Assembly: GCF_000156335.1 (NCBI RefSeq)
Contig: NZ_DS999213.1
Location: 1,429,372-1,493,371, forward strand
Length of the DNA stretch: 64,000 nt
Reading direction: 5' to 3'
Source: Roseobacter sp. GAI101
Lineage (GTDB): Bacteria > Pseudomonadota > Alphaproteobacteria > Rhodobacterales > Rhodobacteraceae
Shown in pieces: positions 53,263-63,049 of this stretch. The number at the start of each line of letters is the position of its first letter. Positions within the stretch are counted from its first letter, which is position 1. A program made the translations under genes and the position numbers. The notes below the pieces were generated by a model. That model was not told the origin of the DNA, searched no databases, and saw only the letters and a program-made list of their open reading frames with translations.

Positions 53263-53769
53263 CTAACCGGCAGCGCTCTGGTGCTTGCGGCGGCGAAACG
53301 GCAGCGCCAGCAGACCAAGGATCAGACCGACCCCCGTCACACCCAGCACGAACCCGACCCCGCCAAACACAGCCCCGGCAAAGTTCAGCGGCAAGGCGGG
53401 CTGAAACGCGGCCCAGGCGGCCTTGGCGATCCCGGTGTCGCGCATCTGCGGCACGTAATAGGCCCGCATGAAGGGCCCCTGCCCCTCAAGCCGGGTCAAC
53501 GCTTCGGACAACGCCGCGTGACGTTCAAAGGTGGCTGCCATATCCGCGCGCCGCCGGTCCAGGAAATCCGACCCGGTCATCTGCCTCAATGCCGCCGCGC
53601 GCGACAGGCCGACCGATTGTGCAGAGGCATCGAAATCCGCGACGACCTGCCCCAGCTCGTCGACGGCACCGCCCAGACGTTGCGCATATTGCTGCGAAAA
53701 CTCCGGAAATTGCGACGTCGCCATCCCGGCGGCCAGCCCGCCTGCCAAAGTGATCGCCTTTACAATCAT
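53263..53769 (-). CDS. DUF2937 family membrane protein
   Basis: This 168-residue protein has a hydrophobic start (IVKAITLAGGLAAGMATSQFPEFSQQYAQRLGGAVDEL) and a C-terminal helix (GGVGFVLGVTGVGLILGLLALPFRRRK) with a basic tail. The middle is a helical, polar stretch (AATFERHAALSEALTRLEGQGP). That is the DUF2937 pattern. Its role is unknown. It lies between proS and the Lol genes in one minus-strand run, 84 bases after proS starts the series, with no clear promoter of its own. Confidence 0.8.
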   Translation of the reverse strand: MIVKAITLAGGLAAGMATSQFPEFSQQYAQRLGGAVDELGQVVADFDASAQSVGLSRAAALRQMTGSDFLDRRRADMAATFERHAALSEALTRLEGQGPFMRAYYVPQMRDTGIAKAAWAAFQPALPLNFAGAVFGGVGFVLGVTGVGLILGLLALPFRRRKHQSAAG

Positions 53770-53853
53770 GCCACTCTTGCCCTCGCCAAAACACCGCCCC
53801 TGCCATCGTACCCCCATGATGCGCAGGGCAACACGGGGGCACAAGCAATGCTT

Positions 53854-55194
53854 TTAGCGATGCTTGGCGTAGATTTCCGCGATTTTCTGCACGGCGTCTT
53901 CCGGGGCCATTTCCTCGCTTTCGCCGGTGCGGCGCGATGTCAGTTCAACCACACCGTTCTTCAGCCCGCGCGGACCAACCGTGATACGCCAAGGCAAACC
54001 GATCAGGTCCATCGTCGCGAACTTACCGCCGGCGCGCTCGTTGCGGTCATCATAAAGCGGCTCAAGGCCCAGCGCCGTGATGCTGTCATAAAGCGCCTGA
54101 CAGGCACTGTCCGCTTCTTCGTCCCCCTGCTTGAGATTGACGATACCGACGTGGAACGGCGTTACCCCTTCGGGCCAGATGATCCCCTTGTCGTCATGGC
54201 TGGCCTCGATGATCGCGCCCAGCAGGCGGCTGACGCCGATTCCGTGGCTGCCCATATGCACCGGTGTGGGTTTGCCGTCCGGGCCTTGAACGGTCGCGCC
54301 CATGGGTTCGGAATACTTCGTGCCGAAATAGAAGATCTGCCCCACTTCGATACCGCGCGCCGTGCGCTGGCGATCTTGCGGAACTTCACTGAACAAGGCC
54401 GCGTCATGGGTTTCATCGGTGCGGGCATACCGCGAGGTAAACTCCTCAAGCACGGCCTGACACTGATCGACGGAATCATAATCGATCTCGCGGTCGCCAA
54501 ACTTCAGTTCGGTGATCTGGCTGTCATAGAACACCTCCGACTCGCCGGTTTCCGCCAGCACCAGAAACTCGTGCGTGTCATCACCACCAATCGGGCCGGA
54601 ATCCGCGCGCATCGGGATCGCCTGCAGGCCCATCCGCTCGTAACTGCGCAAATAGCTGACCAGATGACGGTTATACGCATGCAGGGCGTCTTCCTTGGTC
54701 AGGTCGAAGTTATAGCCGTCCTTCATCAGGAACTCGCGCCCCCGCATCACCCCGAACCGCGGACGGATCTCGTCGCGGAATTTCCACTGGATATGATAAA
54801 GCGTCAGCGGCAGGTCCTTGTAAGACCCCACATGGCTGCGGAAAATATCGGTGATCATCTCTTCGTTGGTGGGACCGTACAGCATATCGCGGTCCTGCCG
54901 GTCCTTGATGCGCAGCATCTCGGGGCCGTAGGCATCATAACGCCCGGATTCCTTCCACAAATCTGCCGATTGCAGCGTTGGCATCAGCATCGGAATATGC
55001 CCGGCGCGCTGCTGCTCTTCGTGCACGATGTTCTCGATCTTGCGCAAGACCTTGAACCCCAGCGGCAACCACGAATAGATCCCCGCAGCGGATTGCTTAA
55101 TCATCCCTGCACGCAACATCAACCGGTGGCTGACGATCTGCGCCTCCGACGGGTTTTCCTTGAGCACGGGCAAAAAATATCGGGACAGACGCAT
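53854..55194 (-). CDS. proS: Prolyl-tRNA synthetase (short form)
   Basis: ProRS (446 residues) charges tRNA-Pro. It is the short alphaproteobacterial form without the inserted editing domain, which explains the length. Class II motifs are visible: motif 1 region ([18 protein letters not shown]), motif 2 ([25 protein letters not shown]) and motif 3 ([16 protein letters not shown]). A C-terminal anticodon-binding domain follows ([11 protein letters not shown]). The ATG at 55194 begins [15 protein letters not shown], the family start. It leads a run with DUF2937, the Lol membrane subunit and lolD. Confidence 0.97.
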   Translation of the reverse strand: MRLSRYFLPVLKENPSEAQIVSHRLMLRAGMIKQSAAGIYSWLPLGFKVLRKIENIVHEEQQRAGHIPMLMPTLQSADLWKESGRYDAYGPEMLRIKDRQDRDMLYGPTNEEMITDIFRSHVGSYKDLPLTLYHIQWKFRDEIRPRFGVMRGREFLMKDGYNFDLTKEDALHAYNRHLVSYLRSYERMGLQAIPMRADSGPIGGDDTHEFLVLAETGESEVFYDSQITELKFGDREIDYDSVDQCQAVLEEFTSRYARTDETHDAALFSEVPQDRQRTARGIEVGQIFYFGTKYSEPMGATVQGPDGKPTPVHMGSHGIGVSRLLGAIIEASHDDKGIIWPEGVTPFHVGIVNLKQGDEEADSACQALYDSITALGLEPLYDDRNERAGGKFATMDLIGLPWRITVGPRGLKNGVVELTSRRTGESEEMAPEDAVQKIAEIYAKHR

Positions 55195-55348
55195 GATGAT
55201 CCTCTCAGACTGAATTCAGGCCTGATTATGCCAAACACCGCAGGGAAACAATCACCAACAGCGTCGCTTCTCTGGCTCTCAAATATCTCGGGGTTTGGGG
55301 CAGCGCCCCAATCCATCCCAAACCCGCACAGACCCGCACAGACCCGCC

Positions 55349-56587
55349 TTAAGCCGCAGCCCTTCCCGCCAGCTCAAGCGCCACGCGTACCGCCTTTGCC
55401 ATATCCTGAACCGATATCCATTCCAGCGGCCCGTGAATTTCCTGCATGCCGGTAAAGATGTTCGGACACGGCACCCCCATCTCGGTCAGGCGCGACCCGT
55501 CGGTCCCGCCGCGAATGGCTGCCGACACAGGCTCCATCCCCGCTGCACGTACCGCGGCACGCGCCAGATCGACCGGGGTCATATCCTTTTCAAGCCAATA
55601 ACGCATGTTGCGGTATTGCGGCGTGATCTCGCAGTGCACCTGCGCGCGCGGCTCCGATGCCTGCACCGCGTCACACACCTTGCGCAACAGATCCCCCTTC
55701 GCCGCCAAGCCGTCCAACTCGAAATCGCGCAGGATAAATCTGATTTGCGCCTCTGAAGACCCCCCATTGACGCTCACGGCATGAATGAACCCCTCGCGGT
55801 CCTGTGTCGTTTCCGGGGTCATGGTGACATGGGGCAGCGTCATCAGGATTTTCGCGGCCAGATGCAGTGCATTGACCAACTTGTCCTTCGCCCAGCCGGG
55901 ATGCGCCGATACGCCCGTCACTGTCACGACCGCACCATCCGCCGAGAAACTCTCGTACTCGATCTCGCCCGGCTTTGCCCCGTCAAAGGTATAGGCAAAA
56001 TCGCAGGCCAGGTCGGCCGGCAGACGTGCATCGACGCCGCGCCCGATCTCTTCGTCCGGGGTAAAGGCCAGCCGGATCGCCCCATGGGGCAGATCGGGGT
56101 TCTGCAACAAATGCCGCGCCGCGGTCATGATGATCGCCACACCCGCCTTGTCATCCCCGCCCAGCAAGGTTGTCCCGCTGGCCGTTATGATATCATCGCC
56201 GCGTTTCTCGCCCAGATACGGCGCGTTCTCGGGCGACAGCTTCAACTCCGGTGCGTCGGCGAACAGGATGTCTCCGCCGTTATACCCCCGGTGCACCACC
56301 GGCTTGACCCCGGTCGCGTTGAACTGCGGGGCCGTGTCCACATGCGCGCACCAGCCCATCACCGGTGCCCCCGCAACGGTGGCGGGCACGGTGGCCAGCA
56401 CCACACCGTAATCCGTCAACTGCACCTCCGCCGCCCCCATGGCCTGCAACTCCTCGACCAGCAGACGCGCCATATCCAGCTGTATATCCGTGCTGGGGCT
56501 CGAGAGGCTGCTCTCGTCACTTTGGCTGTCGATCGCGGCATAGCGCACCAAACGGTCTTCCAGTTCCTGATCAAATTCACTTCGCAT
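55349..56587 (-). CDS. pepT: Peptidase T
   Basis: PepT (412 residues) is a two-zinc M20 aminopeptidase that removes the N-terminal residue of tripeptides. Motifs are MGWCAHVDTAP (His and Asp ligands), LLGGDDKAGVAIIM (bridging Asp), FTPDEEIGRG (catalytic Glu pair) and the late IRGGTDGSRLTEMGVPCPNIFTG block (His-free end region). The lid domain lies between about 205 and 310. The ATG at 56587 is preferred because the longer frame upstream does not look like the family. Cytoplasmic; no signal peptide. Confidence 0.95.
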   Translation of the reverse strand: MRSEFDQELEDRLVRYAAIDSQSDESSLSSPSTDIQLDMARLLVEELQAMGAAEVQLTDYGVVLATVPATVAGAPVMGWCAHVDTAPQFNATGVKPVVHRGYNGGDILFADAPELKLSPENAPYLGEKRGDDIITASGTTLLGGDDKAGVAIIMTAARHLLQNPDLPHGAIRLAFTPDEEIGRGVDARLPADLACDFAYTFDGAKPGEIEYESFSADGAVVTVTGVSAHPGWAKDKLVNALHLAAKILMTLPHVTMTPETTQDREGFIHAVSVNGGSSEAQIRFILRDFELDGLAAKGDLLRKVCDAVQASEPRAQVHCEITPQYRNMRYWLEKDMTPVDLARAAVRAAGMEPVSAAIRGGTDGSRLTEMGVPCPNIFTGMQEIHGPLEWISVQDMAKAVRVALELAGRAAA

Positions 56588-56711
56588 TCCGGCACTCCTT
56601 TTGCGCCCAGTGGCCCCGCGTCCCCCAGGATTGTCAACCAAGCCCGTGGGACCCGCCGCAAAAAACCGCTCCGGCAAACAGCCGTCCTCGTTGCCCAGCA
56701 CCATCGCCCCG

Positions 56712-56742
56712 TTCCAAATGGACTAAAATCCTCGCCGAAGGC
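56712..56742 (-). repeat. Dispersed intergenic repeat, copy 3
   Basis: Read on the minus strand this 31-base element begins GCCTTCGGCGAGGATTTTAG and differs from the copy at 11371-11401 at one position. It lies between the divergent pepT and AI-2E-family genes, so here it cannot be a simple terminator of a preceding gene. Confidence 0.75.
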
Positions 56743-56844
56743 TCCGCCACCCGCTGCGCATGCCGGCAGTTCTTTTGATCACCGGCCCTTGAAAATTCCG
56801 CCCCGCCGCGCAATGTGGGGCATGACCGAAAGCGGAGACAGCCA

Positions 56845-57921
56845 ATGGCCTTGCCCATGAGAGATCAGATGAAATATTGGGGCGTCGCCGCTGCGGTCTT
56901 CCTTGTCATCTTGTGGTTCACCGGGAACGTGCTGCTGCCTTTCCTGATCGGTGCTGCCATCGCCTATTTCCTCGACCCGGTGGCAGACCGGCTTGAATCC
57001 CTCGGGCTTAGCCGCGCGATGGCCACCATGGTCATCACGCTGATCGCGATCCTCATCTTCGTGCTGATGGCGCTGCTGGTCATTCCGGCCCTGGTCACGC
57101 AATCGGTCAGCCTGTTCAACGTCGCGCCCAAGCTTGCCGACAATTTCATGGCGTTCCTGCGCGACCACTTCCCGACCCTCTTTGTCGAAGGGTCCACGCT
57201 GAACACCTCCCTCACCAACATCGCGGCAACGGTACAGGAACGCGGCGGAGAGTTGCTGCAAACGGCCCTTGCCTCGGCGGCATCCTTGCTGAACATCATG
57301 CTTCTTTTCGTGATCGTGCCGGTCGTCGCCGTTTATCTGCTGCTTGACTGGGACAGAATGGTTGCGGAAATCGACAGCCTGCTCCCCCGCGAGCACGCCC
57401 CCGTCATCCGGCGTCTGGCCCGCGAGATTGACAGGACGCTCGCCGGTTTCGTGCGCGGCATGGGGACGGTTTGCCTGATTCTCGGCACCTATTATGCCAT
57501 TGCCCTGATGCTGGTGGGCCTGCAATTCGGCCTCGTCGTGGGCTTCATCGCGGGTCTCGTGACCTTCATTCCCTATCTCGGGGCACTTTTAGGGGGCATT
57601 CTGGCGATCGGGCTGGCATTGTTCCAGTTCTGGGGGGACTGGTTGTCGATCGGTCTTGTTGCGGGCGTCTTCTTTCTGGGCCAGACCCTCGAGGGCAACT
57701 TCCTCACGCCCAAGCTGGTTGGCAATTCGGTAGGTCTGCACCCGGTCTGGCTGATCCTTGCCTTGTCGGTTTTCGGATCACTGTTCGGTTTCGTGGGCAT
57801 GTTGGCAGCAGTGCCGATTGCCGCCACCCTTGGCGTTATCGCCCGCTTTGCCGCCGAACAGTACCGCGAAAGCGCGCTGTACAAGGGAACCGAGCCCCCC
57901 AAAGACGGCACGGCAAAGTGA
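56845..57921 (+). CDS. AI-2E/PerM family membrane protein
   Basis: This 358-residue inner-membrane protein has about eight hydrophobic segments. The family marks include the central LLLFVIVPVVAVYLLLDWDRM and the late PYLGALLGGILAIGLALFQF and GNFLTPKLVGNSVGLHPVWLILALSVFGSLFG stretches. Members have been proposed as AI-2 exporters or Na+/H+ antiporters, and most remain uncharacterised. The ATG at 56845 is used. hdaA begins 3 bases after its stop, an arrangement widely kept in alphaproteobacteria (perM-hdaA-ppk-ppx). Confidence 0.9.
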   Translation: MALPMRDQMKYWGVAAAVFLVILWFTGNVLLPFLIGAAIAYFLDPVADRLESLGLSRAMATMVITLIAILIFVLMALLVIPALVTQSVSLFNVAPKLADNFMAFLRDHFPTLFVEGSTLNTSLTNIAATVQERGGELLQTALASAASLLNIMLLFVIVPVVAVYLLLDWDRMVAEIDSLLPREHAPVIRRLAREIDRTLAGFVRGMGTVCLILGTYYAIALMLVGLQFGLVVGFIAGLVTFIPYLGALLGGILAIGLALFQFWGDWLSIGLVAGVFFLGQTLEGNFLTPKLVGNSVGLHPVWLILALSVFGSLFGFVGMLAAVPIAATLGVIARFAAEQYRESALYKGTEPPKDGTAK

Positions 57922-57923
57922 CC

Positions 57924-58595
57924 ATGGCGCAGCAACTTGGCCTTGCCCTTCCCAGTCGCGCCGCACTGGGTCGTGATGATTTCTTTGTCGCCCCGTCGAA
58001 CGCCATTGCCGCGGCGATGATCGACGGATGGCGCACATGGGCCGGGCGCAAACTGGCGCTGACCGGCCCCCCGGGGTCGGGAAAGACCCATCTAACTCAT
58101 GTCTGGGCGACACAATCCGGTGCCCGTATCATCCAGGCCCGCGACCTGTTGCGCGCTGACATACCCGACCTTGCCCGGTCCTGCGTGGCGGTGGAGGACG
58201 TGCCGCTGATCGCCCGGCACCCCGAGGCGCAAACGGCTCTTTTCCATCTGCACAACCTTGTGCTGGCCGAGGGACACAGCCTGCTTTTGACCGGCGCACC
58301 CGCGGTGGCCCAGTGGCGGTTGACCCTGCCCGATCTGGCCAGCCGCATGCAGGCCGCCGGTGCCGTCGCCCTCGAGGCTCCGGACGACATGCTTCTGACG
58401 GCGGTTCTGGCCAAGCTGCTGGCAGACCGCCAACTGACCCCAAGGCCCGATCTTATTCCCTATCTTCTGCCGCGCATGGACCGGTCCTTTGCTGCCGCCG
58501 GTGATCTGGTCGCACGGCTGGATGCCGCCAGTCTGGCGCAGAAAAAGCCCGTGACCCGCAGCCTTGCGGCACAAGTGCTGGACAATCGCACCTGA
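57924..58595 (+). CDS. hdaA: HdaA, DnaA-related replication regulator
   Basis: HdaA (223 residues) is a short DnaA relative that, with the sliding clamp, promotes DnaA-ATP hydrolysis and so prevents over-initiation. The N-terminal clamp-binding motif QLGLAL (residues 4-9) is intact, followed by Walker A GPPGSGKTHL. The Walker B region VAVEDVPL is short, as in this family, and no DNA-binding domain IV is present. The ATG at 57924 is used over a GTG 6 bases upstream. It is followed by ppk1 in the same order found in other alphaproteobacteria. Confidence 0.92.
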   Translation: MAQQLGLALPSRAALGRDDFFVAPSNAIAAAMIDGWRTWAGRKLALTGPPGSGKTHLTHVWATQSGARIIQARDLLRADIPDLARSCVAVEDVPLIARHPEAQTALFHLHNLVLAEGHSLLLTGAPAVAQWRLTLPDLASRMQAAGAVALEAPDDMLLTAVLAKLLADRQLTPRPDLIPYLLPRMDRSFAAAGDLVARLDAASLAQKKPVTRSLAAQVLDNRT

Positions 58596-58658
58596 CCCGC
58601 GCGATACTTCGATCATAGCTGTCACAATTCCCTTACAAACCAACATCATAAGGTCGCT

Positions 58659-60833
58659 ATGACCCACGCTGATTTCCTCGAGGCCCCCTTTCCAGAACCG
58701 CAGGACCTGCCCGGTCTCGACATCACCGGGGTGGGTCGGTTCTTCAACCGCGAACTCAGCTGGCTGGGGTTCAACTGGCGTGTGCTGGAAGAGGCGGAAA
58801 ACCTCCGCGTGCCGCTGCTTGAGCGCCTGCGGTTCCTGTCGATATCCGCCAATAACCTTGATGAATTCTACACCGTACGCGTCGCGGGCCTGCGCGAACT
58901 TGCCCAGGCCGGGAACACCACACCGGCCGCCGACGGGCTCACACCGGCCGAACAGCTTGTGCTGATCAACGAAAATGCGCGCCGGTTGATGATGACCCAA
59001 CAGCGCGTGCTGGTCGACCTCATGGCAGAGATGGACGCACAGAACATTATGCTCGAACGCGCCGCAGATCTGGACAAGGCCGACCTGAAATACCTCGAAG
59101 ACGTATTCCTGAACCAGGTGTTCGCCGTCCTCTCGCCCTTGGCCATCGACCCGGCGCATCCGTTTCCGTTTATTCCCAACACCGGTTATGCGCTGGCGCT
59201 GCAACTTGAGCGTACCAGCGACAAACGTTCCCTTCAGGCGCTGCTGCCGATCCCCGCGCAGATCGACCGGTTCGTCGCCCTGCCTGCGGACGAAGGCTGC
59301 CACCGCTTCCTCCCGCTCGAAGATTTGCTGGTGCTCAATATTCCCGGCCTTTTTCCGGGCTACAAGCTCAAGGCCCACTTCGAATTCCGCGTGCTGCGCG
59401 ACAGCGATCTCGAGGTCGAGGACGAGGCCGAAGACCTTGTGCGCGAATTCGAAGTCGCTCTCAAACGCCGACGCCGCGGCGAGGTCGTGCGCCTGACCCA
59501 TTCCGCCGGTGCCCCCGAAAAACTGAAATCCGTGGTGATGGCCGAACTGGGCGTACGCCCCCAGGACGTGATCGAAATCGACGGCATGATCGGCATCGAC
59601 GACCTGTCCGAGCTGGTGATCGATTCCCGCCCCGATCTGCTGTGGCCGCAGTTCACCCCGCGCATTCCCGAACGGGTTACGGATCACGACGGCGACATGT
59701 TTGCCGCAATCCGCTCAAAGGATATGCTGCTGCACCACCCCTATGAGACATTCGATATGGTGGTCCGGTTTCTGGCCCAGGCCGCGCGGGACCCCGATGT
59801 GGTCGCGATCAAACAGACGCTCTACCGGACATCCCGCGACAGCCCCATCGTCGAAGCGCTCTGCGAGGCGGCAGAAGACGGCAAATCCGTCACTGCTCTG
59901 GTCGAACTCAAGGCCCGTTTCGACGAAGCCGCCAATATCCGCCAGTCCCGCAGACTGGAACGGGCCGGTGCCCATGTAGTGTACGGATTTATCGACCTGA
60001 AAACACATGCTAAAATTTCAACCGTGGTGCGCCGCGAGGGCAATCAGCTTGTGACCTATACCCACTATGGCACGGGCAATTACCACCCGATCACGGCGCG
60101 TATCTACACCGATCTGTCGCTGTTCACCTGCGACCAGAAACTGGGCCGCGACGCCACCAAGGTCTTCAACTATCTTTCGGGCTACGCGCAGCCCGATACA
60201 CTCGATAATCTCGCGATCTCGCCGATCACCCTCAAACCCCGCCTGCTTGACATGATCGCAGCCGAGGCAAAACACGCAGCCGCAGGAAAACCCGCCGTCA
60301 TCTGGGCCAAGATGAACTCGATCATCGACGCCGATGTGATCGACGCGCTCTATGCCGCGTCGCAGGCGGGCGTCAAAATCAGCCTTGTGGTGCGCGGCAT
60401 CTGCGGATTGCGCCCGGGCATCAAGGGCCTGTCCGAAAACATCCGCGTCAAATCCATCGTTGGGCGCTTTCTGGAACATTCCCGCATCGTCTGCTTTGGC
60501 AACGGCTATGGCTTGCCCCATAAAAAGGCCCGCGTCTTCATCTCCTCAGCCGACTGGATGGGTCGAAACCTGACGCGGCGGGTCGAAACACTGGTCGAAA
60601 TCGAAAACCCCACCGTCAAAGCCCAAATCACCAGCCAGATCATGGCGGCGAACCTAGCCGATGTAGCGCAAAGCTGGGTCATGGCCCCCGATGGCAGCTT
60701 CACCCGCCCTCCCCTCGAGGAAGGCACATTCGCCTTCAACTGCCACCGCTTCTTCATGGAAAATCCCTCGCTGTCAGGGCGCGGCTCGGCCGGGGCGTCG
60801 GATGTGCCGAAACTTACCCATACCGAAGACTGA
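58659..60833 (+). CDS. ppk1: Polyphosphate kinase
   Basis: Ppk1 (724 residues) makes long polyphosphate from ATP. Domain order is N-terminal ([20 protein letters not shown]), head domain, and the two C-terminal catalytic domains. The phosphohistidine region reads [27 protein letters not shown]. The late block [25 protein letters not shown] is also family-typical. The stop is followed immediately by a dispersed repeat, then ppx, so synthesis and breakdown of polyphosphate are encoded side by side. Confidence 0.97.
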   Translation: MTHADFLEAPFPEPQDLPGLDITGVGRFFNRELSWLGFNWRVLEEAENLRVPLLERLRFLSISANNLDEFYTVRVAGLRELAQAGNTTPAADGLTPAEQLVLINENARRLMMTQQRVLVDLMAEMDAQNIMLERAADLDKADLKYLEDVFLNQVFAVLSPLAIDPAHPFPFIPNTGYALALQLERTSDKRSLQALLPIPAQIDRFVALPADEGCHRFLPLEDLLVLNIPGLFPGYKLKAHFEFRVLRDSDLEVEDEAEDLVREFEVALKRRRRGEVVRLTHSAGAPEKLKSVVMAELGVRPQDVIEIDGMIGIDDLSELVIDSRPDLLWPQFTPRIPERVTDHDGDMFAAIRSKDMLLHHPYETFDMVVRFLAQAARDPDVVAIKQTLYRTSRDSPIVEALCEAAEDGKSVTALVELKARFDEAANIRQSRRLERAGAHVVYGFIDLKTHAKISTVVRREGNQLVTYTHYGTGNYHPITARIYTDLSLFTCDQKLGRDATKVFNYLSGYAQPDTLDNLAISPITLKPRLLDMIAAEAKHAAAGKPAVIWAKMNSIIDADVIDALYAASQAGVKISLVVRGICGLRPGIKGLSENIRVKSIVGRFLEHSRIVCFGNGYGLPHKKARVFISSADWMGRNLTRRVETLVEIENPTVKAQITSQIMAANLADVAQSWVMAPDGSFTRPPLEEGTFAFNCHRFFMENPSLSGRGSAGASDVPKLTHTED

Positions 60834-60834
60834 C

Positions 60835-60872
60835 CCCCGCTTCATTTTGCCGAATAAACTCTCGCCGAAGGC
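60835..60872 (+). repeat. Dispersed intergenic repeat, copy 4
   Basis: This element directly follows the ppk1 stop and matches 34 of 38 bases of the copy at 14004-14041. The hairpin here reads GCC-GAA-GGC. The shared position right after a stop suggests a role in ending or protecting the upstream mRNA. Confidence 0.75.
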
Positions 60873-61046
60873 GCAGCTCTCCTCCCGTGTTCCCGCTTGC
60901 GGCAAAAAGGCTCACATGGCCTCAGATACCAGAATGTCTTGAGGGCCGCAGGCCCTCGCCTTTTTCCGGCACCACCCCCGTTAGCGATTGACCTTGGCGC
61001 GCCCCTGCGCCAGTTTAACCCCCAACCAAGACCCGCAGGAGCGTTT

Positions 61047-62621
61047 GTGGCAGAGCAGACCATCAACAATCCGCCCGCCCCCGTGCCTGAAACAGGCGTG
61101 GCGGATCTGGGGCTTTTTGGCAAACCCCTGTTCCAGGACCCGTCGGCGCGCGCTTTGGCGCGTGTGGGCGTTGTTGATGTGGGATCGAACTCGGTGCGCC
61201 TTGTCGTCTTTGACGGAGCGGCGCGGTCGCCGGCATATTTCTACAACGAAAAGATCATGTGCGCCTTGGGTGCCGGCATGGCCGAAACCGGTCATCTGTC
61301 CCCTCAGGGCCGCACCCGCGCGCTGTCCGCCATGCAGCGCTTCAAGAAGCTCGCAGACGGCATGGGCCTGTCAGAGCTGACCGTGGTCGCCACCGCCGCC
61401 GTGCGCGACGCATCCGACGGACGGGATTTCTGCGACGAGGTCCAGCGCCTCACGGGTCTGAAAATATGGGTCATCGACGGCGAAGAAGAAGCCCGTCTGT
61501 CCGCCCAAGGTGTATTGCTCGGCTGGCCGGGCGCTTACGGTCTGGTCTGCGATATCGGCGGCTCTTCGATGGAACTGGCCGAAATCTCCGGCGGGCGCGT
61601 GGGCAAGCGGGTAACCTCGGCACTCGGGCCCCTCAAGCTGCGTGACATCAAGGGCGGTGCCAAGGCACGGCAAGCGCAGATCAAGGACGTCATCGAGGGA
61701 TTGGCCCTCAAGATGGGGGCGCAGCGCGACAGGCTATTTCTGGTCGGCGGGTCGTGGCGCGCAATTGCGCGGATCGACATGATGCGCCGGGGGTACCCGC
61801 TGCACGTGCTGCATGAATACCGCATGACCCCGAAATCGGTGCGCGAAACCGTCAGATACATCAAGGAGTCCGACCTCGAGGAGTTGCGCCAGTTCAGCGG
61901 CGTGTCCGCAAGCCGGATGGCGCTGGTGCCTTATGCCGCCGAAGTCCTGTCGCGACTGGTCAAGACCTTCAAGCCCAAGGACATCGCCATTTCCAGCTAC
62001 GGTATCCGCGAGGGCATGCTCTATGAACAGATGCCGCAACGGCTGCGCGACCGTGATCCGCTGATCGAAGCCTGCCGTTTTGCCGAAGCAAAGGACGCGC
62101 GCACCCCCGGTTTCGGCAAGGTGCTGTTCGATTTCATTTCGCCGCTGTTCAAATCCGCCTCTCCCCAACGCAAACGTCTGATCAAGGCGGCGTGCCTGCT
62201 GCATGACGTCAGTTGGCGCGCGCATCCCGATTACCGCGCCGAAGTGTGTTTCGACAACGCCACCCGCGCCAATCTGGGCGGGCTGAAACATGCCGAACGC
62301 ATCTTTCTGGGGCTGGCCCTGCTGCACCGCTATTCCAACAAACGCGAAAACACCCGCTTTGAGGATCTATACGAGATGGTTGACGCGCAGACCCGCGCAG
62401 AGGCCGAAGTTCTGGGCAAGGCAATGCGGTTCGGTGCCATGCTGTGGATGAACAAGGAAGACGAGCGCGGCAGTTTGCGCTGGTTCCCCAAGAAAAAGCT
62501 GCTCGAATTGTGGCTTACCGATGACATGATGCCGCTGTTCGGCGAGGTCGCCGAGGCCCGGCTCAAGTCGCTTGCGGCATCCCTGGGGGCCGAAGTCCAG
62601 TTGAAGACCGCAAAATCCTAA
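61047..62621 (+). CDS. ppx: Exopolyphosphatase (Ppx/GppA)
   Basis: This 524-residue enzyme removes phosphate from polyphosphate or (p)ppGpp. It belongs to the sugar kinase/Hsp70-like fold: VGVVDVGSNSVRLVVFDG near the start, EEEARLSAQGVL and VCDIGGSSMELAEI mark the active site. The C-terminal half holds a helical HD-type region (AACLLHDVSWRAHPDYR). The GTG at 61047 is preceded by AGGAG about 6 bases upstream, so the longer frame upstream was rejected. It is downstream of ppk1 and converges with a small exported-protein gene. Confidence 0.95.
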   Translation: MAEQTINNPPAPVPETGVADLGLFGKPLFQDPSARALARVGVVDVGSNSVRLVVFDGAARSPAYFYNEKIMCALGAGMAETGHLSPQGRTRALSAMQRFKKLADGMGLSELTVVATAAVRDASDGRDFCDEVQRLTGLKIWVIDGEEEARLSAQGVLLGWPGAYGLVCDIGGSSMELAEISGGRVGKRVTSALGPLKLRDIKGGAKARQAQIKDVIEGLALKMGAQRDRLFLVGGSWRAIARIDMMRRGYPLHVLHEYRMTPKSVRETVRYIKESDLEELRQFSGVSASRMALVPYAAEVLSRLVKTFKPKDIAISSYGIREGMLYEQMPQRLRDRDPLIEACRFAEAKDARTPGFGKVLFDFISPLFKSASPQRKRLIKAACLLHDVSWRAHPDYRAEVCFDNATRANLGGLKHAERIFLGLALLHRYSNKRENTRFEDLYEMVDAQTRAEAEVLGKAMRFGAMLWMNKEDERGSLRWFPKKKLLELWLTDDMMPLFGEVAEARLKSLAASLGAEVQLKTAKS

Positions 62622-62995
62622 AGCTCGACCTGCGGATTGGGGTCCAGATATATCAGGGGGCCCAAGGGTTTCGGCGGCTCTTCGGGTTTGCGTTTGATGA
62701 TGATATCGCCGTTGGGCAGTATTTCTGGCGCGTCATAGACGCTCCAATCCTCGACCTTGTCCAGCAGATCGGCAAAGGCCGGCCCCATTTCGCTGACAAA
62801 GCCGCGCACGGAAGGGCCAAGGTCTTCGCCCAAGTCGGAAAGTCCTTCAAGCGCCGGGGCCAGTTCTTGCTTCATGCCGTCCAGAAACATCCGTGCCCCG
62901 CGTTCCATCAGGGACGGGCCGGTATCGCCCTCATCTTGCGCGAAGGCGGACGCTGGCAGGCAGCAAAGCGAAAGGATCAGGAACATGTGTTTCAT
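62618..62995 (-). CDS. Exported hypothetical protein
   Basis: This 125-residue protein has a signal peptide (MKHMFLILSLCCLPASAFA, cleavage near residue 19). An amphipathic helical middle (SLMERGARMFLDGMKQELAPALEGLSDLGEDLGPSVRGFVSEM) precedes a Pro-rich end (IIIKRKPEEPPKPLGPLIYLD). It is probably periplasmic. No domain is recognised. Its stop overlaps the ppx stop by four bases, so the two genes converge with no gap. Related proteins seem to be limited to roseobacters and relatives. Confidence 0.8.
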   Translation of the reverse strand: MKHMFLILSLCCLPASAFAQDEGDTGPSLMERGARMFLDGMKQELAPALEGLSDLGEDLGPSVRGFVSEMGPAFADLLDKVEDWSVYDAPEILPNGDIIIKRKPEEPPKPLGPLIYLDPNPQVEL

Positions 62996-63049
62996 GACTA
63001 AATCATAGACTCACTTTCGCTCCAAAAGATAGCATTCTTCCCGGTCGCT

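Noticed and set aside
53281-55455. Long plus-strand open frame over proS and the DUF2937 gene
   Set aside because: It is antisense to clearly recognisable proteins and shows no domain.
58092-59687. Long open frame antisense to hdaA and ppk1
   Set aside because: Shadow of two well-identified genes.
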